Shown here: positions 44,447-54,826 of the stretch, piece after piece
Layout: every line of letters begins with the position of its first letter
Position numbering within the stretch: the stretch's first letter is position 1
Assembly (NCBI RefSeq): GCF_000310205.1
Contig: NZ_AMXE01000007.1
Coordinates: forward strand, 1-64,000
Origin: Thauera linaloolentis 47Lol = DSM 12138
GTDB taxonomy: Bacteria > Pseudomonadota > Gammaproteobacteria > Burkholderiales > Rhodocyclaceae
Length of the DNA: 64,000 bases
Reading direction: 5' to 3'
The notes under the pieces: generated by a model
What the model saw: the letters and a program-made list of their open reading frames with translations, nothing else
Databases searched by the model: none
Told to the model about the DNA's origin: nothing
Made by a program: the position numbers and the translations under genes

Positions 44447-46066
44447 ATGAAGATCCGTAACGACATCATCAAGGTGTACAAGGATGTACACATCTGGGTC
44501 GGCATCATCAGCGGGCTGATGCTCTTCATCGCCTTCTACGCGGGCGCCATCACCATGTTCGAGAAGCCGCTCGAACGCTGGGCCACGCCGCCGTCGGCGC
44601 TGGCTCCGCCGCCGCCGATCGAGCGCACGGAAGCGCTGCTGCAGGCCGTTTTCGCCAGCCATCCGCAAGCCGCGAAGCACTACCTCGTCGTCGTTCGGCC
44701 GAGCGCCGAAGCGCCTGCGCGGGTGATCTGGCGCGAACCCGGAAAGACGCGGCGCGAATTCACCGAATACGGCGCGAGCTTCGCCGCCGATGGCAGCCTG
44801 CAGGTCGAAAAGCTGGCCAAGGCGCCGGTTGCGCAACTGGTGGACACGCTCCACCAGCTGGTCGGCCTGCCTTTCCCCGACGCCGTGGCGCGCCAGATCA
44901 TGGGCGCGGTGGCGCTGATGTACGCCGTGGCGCTGGTTTCCGGGCTCATCATCGTGCTGCCGACGCTGGTCAAGGATTTCCTCGCCCTGCGCATCGGCAA
45001 GAACATCAAGCGCATGTGGATGGATGTGCACAATGCGCTGGGCATCGTGAGCCTGCCCTTTCACCTCGTCATGGCCCTGACCAGCGTGGTGTTCGCCTTC
45101 CATACGCCTTTCTATGCGGTCCAGGAAAAAGTGGTGTATCCCCATGGCCTGCCCTGGGGGCAGCACGAGCCTGCGCCATTGCCCGGTCCCGACGAATACC
45201 CGCTGCCGGCGGACGCACTGCTGCGCAGCGTCGAGGCGCAACTGCCGGGCTTCGAGGTGTACAGTTTCATTTTCCGTGAAGATCAGGGGCAACTGGAGGC
45301 GAGCGTCACCGGCCTGGACGTTCGCCACGGTACCCGTGGGCGAACCCAGGCGAGCACGCACCTGAATCCTTATACCGGCGAAGTCGACCCGCACGATCTG
45401 CCCGGGCGCATGGAATCATGGGATGCCGCCGTGAATGCCTTCTTCATGCTGCATTTCGGCAGCTACGGCGGCAACGCGATGCGCTGGCTGTATCTGGTGA
45501 TGGGGCTGGCCGGCGCGCTGCTGTTCTACACCGGAAACCTGCTGTGGATCGAGTCGCGCCGCAGGAAGCAGCGCGACGGCCTCGTGCCGGCGCAAAAGCG
45601 CTCGGCCCAGGTGCTGGGCTGCCTCACGGTCGGCGTGTCCCTCGGTTGCGTGATCGGCATTTCGGCGACGCTGGCGGCGACCAAATGGCTGCCGGGGCGT
45701 GTCGACGACGTCGCCCTGTGGCATCAGGGCCTCTACTACGCGTTCTTCGCCGCGGCGGTGGCGTGGGCCTTTGCCAGGGGCGCGGCGCGCGGCGCCGACG
45801 AACTGCTGCGGCTGGCGGCGCTGGCGAGCCTGCTGGTGCCGCTTGGCAGTCTGGCGGGCGTCTGGGGCATCGGCGGCACCTGGAATCATCCCGGCGCCGG
45901 TTTTGCCGTGGATGCCGTTGCGCTGGCGGCCGTGCCCGTTTTCCTGATGCTGGCGCGCTACACGCGCAAACGGATGGCCGACGGCCATACCGACAGCGTC
46001 TGGTCCACAGCGGGCGGCTCGGCTGACCCCGCCGCCGAGGGCGCCGATGCCCGCGCGGTGACCTGA
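44447..46066 (+). CDS. PepSY-associated transmembrane protein
   Basis: The 539-aa protein has four or more membrane helices and PepSY-like periplasmic loops. Family features include DVHIWVGIISGLMLFIAFYA (about 13-32), MDVHNALGIVSLPFHLV and FFMLHFGSYGGNAMRWLY with the conserved His. Members of this group are thought to act as ferric-siderophore reductases in the inner membrane. It is the last gene of the Fur-boxed cluster. The C-terminal end has additional helices. Confidence 0.85.
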   Translation: MKIRNDIIKVYKDVHIWVGIISGLMLFIAFYAGAITMFEKPLERWATPPSALAPPPPIERTEALLQAVFASHPQAAKHYLVVVRPSAEAPARVIWREPGKTRREFTEYGASFAADGSLQVEKLAKAPVAQLVDTLHQLVGLPFPDAVARQIMGAVALMYAVALVSGLIIVLPTLVKDFLALRIGKNIKRMWMDVHNALGIVSLPFHLVMALTSVVFAFHTPFYAVQEKVVYPHGLPWGQHEPAPLPGPDEYPLPADALLRSVEAQLPGFEVYSFIFREDQGQLEASVTGLDVRHGTRGRTQASTHLNPYTGEVDPHDLPGRMESWDAAVNAFFMLHFGSYGGNAMRWLYLVMGLAGALLFYTGNLLWIESRRRKQRDGLVPAQKRSAQVLGCLTVGVSLGCVIGISATLAATKWLPGRVDDVALWHQGLYYAFFAAAVAWAFARGAARGADELLRLAALASLLVPLGSLAGVWGIGGTWNHPGAGFAVDAVALAAVPVFLMLARYTRKRMADGHTDSVWSTAGGSADPAAEGADARAVT

Positions 46067-46234
46067 GCGCAGGCCGGGCCGGGATGCGCGGCGGGCTGGA
46101 CGTGGTCCGGGTTCTGCGTTGTAATCCTCGGCTACCGGGCTCTGAAGCCGGCTTCGGGCACGGCAAGCCGATGCCGCTGCCCGTGCCCATTCGGGGCCGG
46201 GCGTGCCAGTCCCGGGAACAGCCATCTTCGTGCC

Positions 46235-46609
46235 ATGACTTCATACATACCGCGTGGCGGCAGCGAATTGCCGCCTGCGCCAGCGGAAGGCGAAGCCTTC
46301 GCCTTGTCCGCGCTGTCGCAGAACGACATCACCATCCTGGCGGAAACTTTCCGCCTGCTGGGCGATCCGTCGCGCCTCAGAATCATGCTGTGCTGCATGG
46401 AAGGCTCCACCTCCGTGGGCGAGATCGCCGACAGCCTCGACCTTTCGCAGTCGCTGGTCAGCCACCACCTGCGGCTGCTGCGCGGCGCGCGGCTGGTCAA
46501 GGGCATTCGCCGCGCCAAGCACATCTTCTACGAAGTCGCGGACCAGCATGTCAGCCAGGTGCTGCAGGACATGGCCAGCCACATCGCCGAAGAGCATACC
46601 GACGACTGA
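46235..46609 (+). CDS. ArsR/SmtB-family metal sensor
   Basis: The 124-aa winged-helix repressor has LGDPSRLRIMLCCMEG and SQSLVSHHLRLLRGARLV as the DNA-binding core. The last helix carries D-x-H-x10-H-x-x-E (in DQHVSQVLQDMASHIAEEH), the alpha-5 metal site of Zn/Co sensors such as CzrA and SmtB. It lies just before a perfect palindrome and a Zn-type ATPase, so it most likely represses that ATPase until zinc, cadmium or lead is present. Confidence 0.88.
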   Translation: MTSYIPRGGSELPPAPAEGEAFALSALSQNDITILAETFRLLGDPSRLRIMLCCMEGSTSVGEIADSLDLSQSLVSHHLRLLRGARLVKGIRRAKHIFYEVADQHVSQVLQDMASHIAEEHTDD

Positions 46610-46671
46610 ATGCGCTCCGGCCCGGTGTGCGGTTCGGGCGCCGCGGCAGGACGGGGCTGTCTTTTTTAAAT

Positions 46672-46691
46672 ACATGAACAATTGTTCATGT
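46672..46691. promoter_or_regulatory. ArsR/SmtB-type operator
   Basis: This is a perfect 20-bp palindrome with core TGAACA-AT-TGTTCA, the classic SmtB/ArsR operator form. It stands out as AT-rich in GC-rich DNA and lies about 80 bp upstream of the ATPase gene. Confidence 0.85.
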
Positions 46692-46771
46692 GTGCTAGTA
46701 TTGGTGCACATGATGCCGCGGGAAAGGGGCGCGACTCCGCGCCTCCCGCATCGGCAGGCAAGGAGATCGGC

Positions 46772-49093
46772 ATGTCTTCGAACATCGATGGGCGGGTTGC
46801 GGCGCACGACGGTCACGCTCACCTCCAGCACGATGGGGGGCAGGAGCAGGGCGGCTGCACAGATCATTGCCATTGCACGGCCCGCCAGGGCGCGGACGAT
46901 GCCGCCGTCCGGCATGGCCACGCGGCGGGCGAGGTGGCAACCGCGGCCGTCCGCGAAAGCCCGCCCAATGTCGCCATGCGGGTCGAGGGCATGGATTGCG
47001 CGAGTTGCGTGAGCAAGATCGAAACCGCGCTGGCGCGCATGCCGGGGGTTTCGTGCATCCGGCTCAACTTCGCCGCGGAAACGCTCGAACTGGCCCTGGC
47101 GCCGGATTCGGCCACCGCCGTCGGCGACATCGAGAAAGTCATCGGCGGGCTGGGTTTCGGCGTGTCCGCCCTCCAGCACCAGGCGTCCGAGGCAAGTGCG
47201 GCCCCCGCTGCCGCGGATGATCCGTCCTGGTGGCGGACGAAGAAGGGCAGGGTGGTCGTCGGCCTGGGCGTGCTGATGGGCGCGGCCTATGCGATCGCGC
47301 ATTTCCTGCCTCAGTTCGGCCAATGGGTGTTCGCCGCCGCCGTGCTGCTCGGCGTCTTCCCGTTCGTGCGCAAGGCTTTCGCGCTGGCGCGGGCGGGCTC
47401 GCCGTTCTCGATCGAAACCCTGATGTCCGTCGCCGCCCTCGGCGCCCTGGCCATCGGCGAGGCCGAGGAAGCCGCTGCGGTCGTATTGCTGTTCTCGATC
47501 GGGGAACTGCTGGAGAACGTGGCTGCGGGCCGCGCGCGCGCCGGCATCAAGGCATTGGCCTCGCTGGTGCCGAAGACGGCCGTCCTGCTGGACCCGCAGG
47601 GCGGGCAGCGCGAGGTGCCCGCCGCGTCGCTGCGCGTCGGTGACCAGGTGCTGGTCCGTCCCGGCGACCGCGTGCCGGCCGACGCGGCGATCGTCGAGGG
47701 CGTCTCCAGCCTGGACGAGTCGCCGGTGACCGGAGAGTCCGTCCCCAGGCCGAAGGCCACCGGGGACAGCGTGTTTGCGGGGACGATCAATGTCGAAGGC
47801 GCGCTCCGGATCCGTGTGGAGAAAGCCGCTGCCGACAACACCCTCTCGCGCATCATCAAGCTGGTCGAGCAGGCCCAGGCGGCCAAGTCGCCCACCGCGC
47901 GCTTCATCGAGCGCTTCAGCCGCTACTACACGCCGGCGGTGATGGCGATCGCGGCCCTGGTGGTGCTCGTTCCGCCGCTGGCGCTGGGGGGCGACTGGAG
48001 CACCTGGCTCTATCGCGGCCTGGCGCTGTTGCTGATCGCCTGCCCCTGCGCGCTGGTGCTGTCGACCCCCGCCGCCATCGCCTCGGGCCTGGCCGCGGGC
48101 ACGCGGCGCGGGTTGCTGGTCAAGGGCGGCCATGCCTTGGAAACCATCGGCCGCGTCGGCACGATCGCCTTCGACAAGACCGGTACGCTGACCGAGGGCA
48201 GGCTGCGCGTCACCGACGTCGCCGCTTTTGCCGGTGAAGACGGCAACGGCGTGCTCGCCCTGGCCGCGGGCGTCGAATCCGGCTCCAGCCATCCATTGGG
48301 CAAGGCCATCGTCCGCCGGGCCGAAAGCGCCGGGCTGGCCATTCCGGCGGCGGCGGAGGCCTCGGCGAGCGCGGGCAGGGCGGTGCACGCAAGCGTGGGC
48401 GGCCGCCGCCTGGCGGTGGGCTCGCCCGTGTATGCCGAGCAGGCCGCGGGGCTGGCGCCGGAGCAGCGGGCACGCATCGAGGAACTGCAGAACGAAGGCA
48501 AGACCGTGTCGGTGCTGCTCGATGAAGAAGCGCGCAGCGTGCTGGGCCTGGTCGCCCTGCGCGACGAACTGCGGCAGGATGCGCGCGAAGGCATCGCCCG
48601 CCTCAAGGCGATGGGGATTCGTCCGGTCATGCTGACCGGCGACAACCGCCGCACCGCTCAGGCCATTGCGGGCGACCTGGGCATGGCGTGGGAGGCCGAA
48701 CTGCTGCCGCAGGACAAGCTGCGCCTGATCGGCGACATGAAGCGTGGGGCCAGCGTGGCAATGGTCGGCGACGGCATCAACGATGCGCCGGCGCTGGCGG
48801 TGGCGGACGTCGGCATCGCCATGGGCGGCGGCACCGACGTCGCCATCGAAACCGCCGATGCCGCGCTGCTGAAGAGCCGTGTCACCGATCTCGCCCACCT
48901 CGTCGCCCTGTCGCGCGCGACGATGGCCAACATCCACCAGAACGTCGTGTTCGCGCTCGGCCTCAAGGGCGTGTTCCTGGTGACGAGCGTGCTGGGCGTG
49001 ACCGGCCTGTGGGTGGCGGTGCTGGCCGATACCGGCGCGACGGCGCTGGTCACGCTCAACGCGCTGCGCCTGCTGCGCTTCGGGCGGGGCTGA
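46772..49093 (+). CDS. zntA: Zn/Cd/Pb-type P1B ATPase
   Basis: The 773-aa protein has an N-terminal His/Cys-rich stretch (about 19-62), a heavy-metal domain with GMDCASC (about 73-79), eight expected membrane helices, the CPC motif in IACPCALV, phosphorylation site DKTGTLTEG, HP locus SSHPLGKA and hinge GDGINDAPAL. This set with CPC and DCASC defines the ZntA group, which exports Zn2+, Cd2+ and Pb2+. The start was chosen by AAGGAGAT 5 nt upstream; a longer in-frame start lies inside the operator. Confidence 0.94.
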   Translation: MSSNIDGRVAAHDGHAHLQHDGGQEQGGCTDHCHCTARQGADDAAVRHGHAAGEVATAAVRESPPNVAMRVEGMDCASCVSKIETALARMPGVSCIRLNFAAETLELALAPDSATAVGDIEKVIGGLGFGVSALQHQASEASAAPAAADDPSWWRTKKGRVVVGLGVLMGAAYAIAHFLPQFGQWVFAAAVLLGVFPFVRKAFALARAGSPFSIETLMSVAALGALAIGEAEEAAAVVLLFSIGELLENVAAGRARAGIKALASLVPKTAVLLDPQGGQREVPAASLRVGDQVLVRPGDRVPADAAIVEGVSSLDESPVTGESVPRPKATGDSVFAGTINVEGALRIRVEKAAADNTLSRIIKLVEQAQAAKSPTARFIERFSRYYTPAVMAIAALVVLVPPLALGGDWSTWLYRGLALLLIACPCALVLSTPAAIASGLAAGTRRGLLVKGGHALETIGRVGTIAFDKTGTLTEGRLRVTDVAAFAGEDGNGVLALAAGVESGSSHPLGKAIVRRAESAGLAIPAAAEASASAGRAVHASVGGRRLAVGSPVYAEQAAGLAPEQRARIEELQNEGKTVSVLLDEEARSVLGLVALRDELRQDAREGIARLKAMGIRPVMLTGDNRRTAQAIAGDLGMAWEAELLPQDKLRLIGDMKRGASVAMVGDGINDAPALAVADVGIAMGGGTDVAIETADAALLKSRVTDLAHLVALSRATMANIHQNVVFALGLKGVFLVTSVLGVTGLWVAVLADTGATALVTLNALRLLRFGRG

Positions 49094-49133
49094 ATTTCCG
49101 CCCCGTGCGCAGCGCGCGGGGCGGGCCGAGGCT

Positions 49134-50183
49134 TCAGGCGGCGGACAGCGTGGCCATGTCGATCACGAAGCGGTAGCGTACGTCGGCTTTCTCCATGCGC
49201 TCGAAAGCCGCGTTGATCTGGTCCATGCGGATCATCTCGCAGTCGGGCAGGATGTTCTTCTGCGCGCAGAAGTCGAGCAGTTCCTGCGTCTCGCGGATGC
49301 CGCCGATGGGCGAGCCGGCGATGCGGCGGCGGCCGAACAGCAGCGGCACCGTGCTCAGTTCGTCCAGCGGGCCGATCTGGCCCACCAGCACCAGCGTGGC
49401 ATCCACGTCCAGCAGCGGCAGATAGGGCTTTAGGCTGTGCTTGACCGGCACCGTGTCGATGATCAGGTCGAAGCCGCTGGCCGCCTGGCGCATCGCCTCG
49501 GCGTCGGCGGACACCAGCAGGCGGTGCGCGCCCAGCGCCAGCGCGTCGGCTTCCTTGTCCTTGCTGCGGCTCAGCACCGTGACGTCGGCACCCAGCCCGA
49601 CCGCCAGCTTGACCGCCATGTGGCCCAGCCCGCCCAGGCCGATCACCGCCACCCGGCTGCCGGGGCCGACCTTCCAGGTGCGCAGCGGCGACCAGGTGGT
49701 GATGCCCGCGCACAGCAGCGGCGCGGCCTTGGCCAGGTCCAGGCCGTCGGGCACGCGCAGGCAGAATTCCTCGCGCACCACCAGATGCTTGGAATAGCCG
49801 CCCTGGGTCGGCGCCTGGGTGATGCGGTCGCGCCCGGCATAGGTGCCGGTGCAGCCGTTGCGGCAGAGCTGTTCCTCGCCCCGTTCGCACTGGTCGCATT
49901 CCATGCAGCTATCGACGATGCAGCCGACCGCGACGTGGTCGCCGACCCTGTGCCGGGTAACACCGGCGCCGACCCCGGTCACGCGGCCGACGATCTCGTG
50001 TCCCGGCACGATCGGGTAATGGCTCCAGCCCCAGTCGTTGCGGGCGGTGTGCAGGTCCGAGTGGCACACGCCACAGTAGAGGATCTCCATCGCCACGTCG
50101 TTCGGCCGCAGCGCGCGGCGCTCGAACTTGAAGGGCGCCAGGGGCGAATCGTTGCTGTAGGCGGCATAGCCGTAAGTCTGCAT
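49134..50183 (-). CDS. Zinc-dependent NAD(P)-linked alcohol dehydrogenase (YahK/CAD-like)
   Basis: The 349-aa medium-chain dehydrogenase has catalytic zinc ligands in CGVCHSDLHTA and GHEIVGRV, the structural zinc set CMECDQCERGEEQLC, and a dinucleotide motif IGLGGLGHMAV. The motif set fits the cinnamyl-alcohol-dehydrogenase/YahK group that reduces aldehydes with NADPH. The start is at MQTYGYAAY. It is a single gene between zntA and norB. Confidence 0.9.
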   Translation of the reverse strand: MQTYGYAAYSNDSPLAPFKFERRALRPNDVAMEILYCGVCHSDLHTARNDWGWSHYPIVPGHEIVGRVTGVGAGVTRHRVGDHVAVGCIVDSCMECDQCERGEEQLCRNGCTGTYAGRDRITQAPTQGGYSKHLVVREEFCLRVPDGLDLAKAAPLLCAGITTWSPLRTWKVGPGSRVAVIGLGGLGHMAVKLAVGLGADVTVLSRSKDKEADALALGAHRLLVSADAEAMRQAASGFDLIIDTVPVKHSLKPYLPLLDVDATLVLVGQIGPLDELSTVPLLFGRRRIAGSPIGGIRETQELLDFCAQKNILPDCEMIRMDQINAAFERMEKADVRYRFVIDMATLSAA

Positions 50184-50286
50184 GTCCGGTCTCCGGTGGA
50201 AGGGCTCGTGAGGAAGGGATCGTACAGGGAGTGGCGCCGCAGGCAAAAGCCGTGGCGCGCTTTCTCCGGCGGCGCGATCAGCGACG

Positions 50287-50316
50287 AGAAAAAAAAGGGG
50301 CGGCCTAAGCCGCCCC
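50287..50316 (-). terminator. Terminator of the norCB operon
   Basis: On the minus strand GGGGCGGC and its complement (50316-50309 with 50304-50297) form an 8-bp GC stem with a 4-nt loop, followed by a run of T (50296-50289). It lies about 53 bp after the norB stop. Confidence 0.85.
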
Positions 50317-50368
50317 AACCCCTTCCCCTGGTCGCCCAGGAGTTACTGCGGAGAGACACCGGTTGTCG

Positions 50369-51781
<1,413 letters not shown>

Positions 51782-51798
51782 TCAGCGGTTGCGCTGCC

Positions 51799-52224
51799 TC
51801 AGCCTTCGATGTTCGGCGGCCAGTTGGCCGTGTTGATCTCGGAGGTGTACTTCAGGAAGGCGACGAGTTCGTCGAGCTCCGAATCGGTCAGATGGAAGTT
51901 CGGCATCTGGCGACGTCCGGGAGCACCCGTGGGCTGGCTCATCATCCACGCCTTGATGAAATCCGGGCCGCGGCGAACGTAGACGTTGCCGAGTTCCGGG
52001 GCGAAGTAGGCGCCCTCACCCAGAAGGGAGTGGCAGCCGATACAGTTGCGTGTTTCCCAGATGTGCTTGCCGGCGGCGACCTGGGGCGTGATGTTGGCCG
52101 AATTGTCTCGCGATGGCAGTTCGCGTTCGGTATCGAAGGTCAGCGCCAGGAACAGGAGGAAGAAGAAAACCGTTCCCCCGTAGAAAATGTTCCGCGCCAT
52201 TGATTTGGTGAAAATGCCGCTCAT
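51799..52224 (-). CDS. norC: NO reductase cytochrome c subunit NorC
   Basis: The 141-aa protein has one N-terminal membrane anchor (about 13-30), the heme c site CIGCH (61-65) and an axial Met in RQMPNFHLTD (about 107). The start follows GAGGAG; a longer in-frame reading is rejected. First gene of norCB, with a Dnr box 117-130 bp upstream. Confidence 0.96.
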   Translation of the reverse strand: MSGIFTKSMARNIFYGGTVFFFLLFLALTFDTERELPSRDNSANITPQVAAGKHIWETRNCIGCHSLLGEGAYFAPELGNVYVRRGPDFIKAWMMSQPTGAPGRRQMPNFHLTDSELDELVAFLKYTSEINTANWPPNIEG

Positions 52225-52340
52225 CGCGCACTCCTCATCATTGGTCTCGTTTTCAGGATTGGTGTCTGTGGTCAGGGGTACTACATTCCACGGCAGGGCC
52301 GACGGTGAGCGAATGGTAGGGAGGTGCATGCCCCCCCTCC

Positions 52341-52354
52341 ATGATTTGAATCAA
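52341..52354 (-). promoter_or_regulatory. FNR/Dnr box of norCB
   Basis: On the minus strand TTGAT-TCAA-ATCAT matches the consensus at 9 of 10 half-site positions. A TACCAT (52318-52313) lies at the right distance to be the -10, giving a leader of about 82 nt. The site lies in the promoter region shared with the divergent amidase gene. Confidence 0.8.
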
Positions 52355-52404
52355 GATTGGCAGGGCGCCGAAAGGCCCCGTAGCGGCAGGCTTGGAGAGC
52401 GGAA

Positions 52405-53193
52405 ATGATCATGACGGCGGCAGAACCGGCCATGCACGGCGGCTGCGTGGCCGTGCTGGCGGCAGCACTAGCGGTTGTCCCGGCAATGGCGGGCGCCGCC
52501 TTGCATGGCGAGATCGCGGTGGACATCGGCCATACGCTGGCGGCGCCGGGGGCGACGAGCGCGCGCGGGCGCAGCGAATTCGAATTCAACCTCGACCTGG
52601 GGCGCGAAGTGACCGCCGCCCTGCGGGTGCGCGGCTTTTCGGCACGCCTGATCAACGAGGACGGCCTCATCCCCAGCCTGAAGGCCAGGCCGCAGGCGGC
52701 CAAAGGCGCGCGCCTGCTGCTCTCCATCCATCACGATTCGGTCAACGCCTTCGAACTGCGGCCATGGCAGTGGCAAGGGCAGGCGCTGGACTACAACGAC
52801 GATTTCGCCGGGCATTCGCTGTTCGTGTCGCGCGACAACCCCGACACCGCGCGCAGCATCCTGTGCGCCAGGATCATCGGCGCGCGGCTGCAGCGCATGG
52901 GCTTCGAGCCCACGCACAAGAACGGCCGCCGCCGCGCCTACGCCGACCCTGCGCATGCGGTGCACTACTACGACGGCCTGGCCGTGCTGCGCCATGCGCA
53001 CATGCCGGCGCTGCTGTTCGAGGCCGGCGTCATCAAGAACCGGGATGAGGAAGGGCTGCTGCGCGACCCCGCGCGCATCGCCCGCATGGCCGACGGCATC
53101 GCCACCGCCGTGGCCGCCTGCCTGCTCAACGGCCAGCCCGCCGACGACGAGCCCACGGCGGATGGCCCGCCGGTCCTGCCCAGCAGCGAGTGA
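52405..53193 (+). CDS. N-acetylmuramoyl-L-alanine amidase (Amidase_3)
   Basis: The 262-aa secreted protein has a signal peptide (about 1-31) and the Amidase_3 zinc ligands in order: DIGHT (His), SEFEFN (Glu), LLSIHHDS (His), and the catalytic Glu in LLFEAGVIKN. It cleaves the peptide from glycan strands in the periplasm. It lacks the AMIN targeting domain of AmiC-type enzymes. It is divergent from norC. Confidence 0.88.
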   Translation: MIMTAAEPAMHGGCVAVLAAALAVVPAMAGAALHGEIAVDIGHTLAAPGATSARGRSEFEFNLDLGREVTAALRVRGFSARLINEDGLIPSLKARPQAAKGARLLLSIHHDSVNAFELRPWQWQGQALDYNDDFAGHSLFVSRDNPDTARSILCARIIGARLQRMGFEPTHKNGRRRAYADPAHAVHYYDGLAVLRHAHMPALLFEAGVIKNRDEEGLLRDPARIARMADGIATAVAACLLNGQPADDEPTADGPPVLPSSE

Positions 53194-53208
53194 GCCGTGC
53201 CAGCTACG

Positions 53209-53227
53209 GATGTGAATGCATCTCAGT
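53209..53227 (+). promoter_or_regulatory. Weak Fur-like site upstream of the sigma/anti-sigma fusion
   Basis: GATGTGAATGCATCTCAGT matches a common Fur-box form at about 12 of 19 positions and sits about 50 bp before the sigma-factor start. Iron control of such genes is usual, but the match is only moderate. Confidence 0.35.
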
Positions 53228-53276
53228 AGCGTTGTCGAGTAACATTGGCGGCCGATTTTCTGCCCCGTTCGCCGCC

Positions 53277-54695
53277 ATGGACATGCCCGCACGCCTTAGC
53301 GCCACCCCGACAGCCTTCAGCAAGGACGGGCGCGCGTCCGGCATGGCAGGCGACGACCCCCGGGGCGATCTGCTGGCGGCCTTCCAGTGCCAGTACGGCG
53401 CCTTGCTCGGCTACATGATGCGCCGCCTCGGCAACAGCGACGATGCGCGCGAACTGGTGCAGGAACTCGGCGTGCGCCTGAGCATGGCCGGCAGCGGCCA
53501 GGCGCGCCCCGCCAACCCCCGCGCCTACCTCTTCGCCATTGCCCGCAACATGATCGTCGACCACCTGCGCGAGCATCGGCAGAAGCGGCAGGTGTTCGTG
53601 GCGCAGGACGGCGACGACCTGCCCGAGCCCGAAACCCTCGCCTGCGCCGACGTCCTCGACCGGCACCTGCACCGCGAAGCCCTGCAGGAAGTCGCGCGTA
53701 CGCTGCAGGCGCTGCCGCAGCGCACGCGGGAGGTATTCCTGCTGCATCGCATCGAAGGCATCGGCCACGACGAACTGGCCGCGCGCTACGGCGTCACCCG
53801 CAGCACCATCGAGCGCGAAGTCATCCGCGCAACCGACCGCATGCACCGCGCCCTCGGGCACTGGCGCGGCGATGCGCCCGGCGGCCCGGCCGAACGCGGG
53901 CGCAAGCGGCGCAGCCTGCAAGCCCTGCTTGGCATGCTGGTGCTGGGCGTCGGGGCCGGTGGCGCGGCCTGGCAGTCACAGCGCGAAAGCCGCGTGGAAT
54001 GGCGGCAGGCATGGCGCAACCCGCAGCGCTGGGCGCAGCCGCATGGCCTGCCGGACGGCTCGCAGATCGTCCTCGACGCCGGCAGCGCCGCCGAAATCGT
54101 CTTCGACGCCGGCCGCCGCCATGTGCGCCTGCTGCACGGCAGCGTCTGGTTCGACGTCGCCCACGCGCCGGAGCGGCCCTTCGTGGTCGACCTGGCCGAC
54201 GTGCGCGTCACCGTGCTCGGCACCCGTTTCGCCGTGGAAAGCGAGCGTACGGCGCAGGAGAACGGCTGGATCGAGGTGCACGTCGATTCCGGCCGCGTTG
54301 CCGTGGCGCCGCGCGGCTGGCGCGCCTGGCTGGGCAGCCAGCAGGAAGTGGTGCTGGGCGCGGCGCAGCGCCTGCGCATCGTCCCCGGCCAGCCCTGGCA
54401 GGCCGCCCCCGCGCAGGCCGGCGCGGCGGAACAAGTCGCCCCGTGGCGGGATGGCCGCATCGGCTTCAGCCGCGTGCCGCTGAAGGACGCCGTGCACAGG
54501 CTGGCACGCTACCACGGCCGTGCCGTGCAGGTGGATGAGGCCGTGGCCGCGCTGCCGGTCAGCGGTGACGTCCGCCTCGACCGCGTCGAGGACTGGCTGC
54601 GCGCGCTGCCCACCGCCTTGCCGGTCGAACTGCGGGAAACCGCCACCGGCTTCGCCATCGACGCCCGCACGATACCGGCGCGGCCCTTGGGGTGA
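53277..54695 (+). CDS. Fused FecI-type sigma factor and FecR-type regulator
   Basis: The 472-aa protein joins two normally separate proteins in one frame. Residues about 32-102 are sigma-2 (YGALLGYMMRRLGNSDDARE; FAIARNMIVDHLREH) and about 135-195 sigma-4 (ALPQRTREVFLLHRIEG; YGVTRSTIEREVIRATDR). A basic stretch and one membrane helix (about 213-232) follow, then a periplasmic FecR domain (about 255-350) and a C-terminal STN-like region. The anti-sigma DUF4880 domain that normally begins FecR is missing. The sigma factor is thus tethered to the membrane, like the P. putida IutY hybrid. Proteolysis would free it when the receptor 130 bp downstream binds its siderophore. In-frame codons extend upstream to 53190. 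Confidence 0.85.
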   Translation: MDMPARLSATPTAFSKDGRASGMAGDDPRGDLLAAFQCQYGALLGYMMRRLGNSDDARELVQELGVRLSMAGSGQARPANPRAYLFAIARNMIVDHLREHRQKRQVFVAQDGDDLPEPETLACADVLDRHLHREALQEVARTLQALPQRTREVFLLHRIEGIGHDELAARYGVTRSTIEREVIRATDRMHRALGHWRGDAPGGPAERGRKRRSLQALLGMLVLGVGAGGAAWQSQRESRVEWRQAWRNPQRWAQPHGLPDGSQIVLDAGSAAEIVFDAGRRHVRLLHGSVWFDVAHAPERPFVVDLADVRVTVLGTRFAVESERTAQENGWIEVHVDSGRVAVAPRGWRAWLGSQQEVVLGAAQRLRIVPGQPWQAAPAQAGAAEQVAPWRDGRIGFSRVPLKDAVHRLARYHGRAVQVDEAVAALPVSGDVRLDRVEDWLRALPTALPVELRETATGFAIDARTIPARPLG

Positions 54696-54826
54696 GGTGC
54701 CGCCCCCGGCGGATTCCGTCTTTTGTCATCAAGGCATGCCGGCGATCCAAAAATTCGTGCTGGAATCCGCGCGCAAATCCGACTTGTGGAAGGTAAGCCC
54801 AACCACTACCGATCGGAGTCTTGCCC

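Noticed and set aside
46241-48937. Long minus-strand open frame opposite the ArsR and ZntA genes
   Set aside because: Both plus-strand proteins carry complete catalytic and metal motifs. The antisense frame is composition-driven and runs over two genes.
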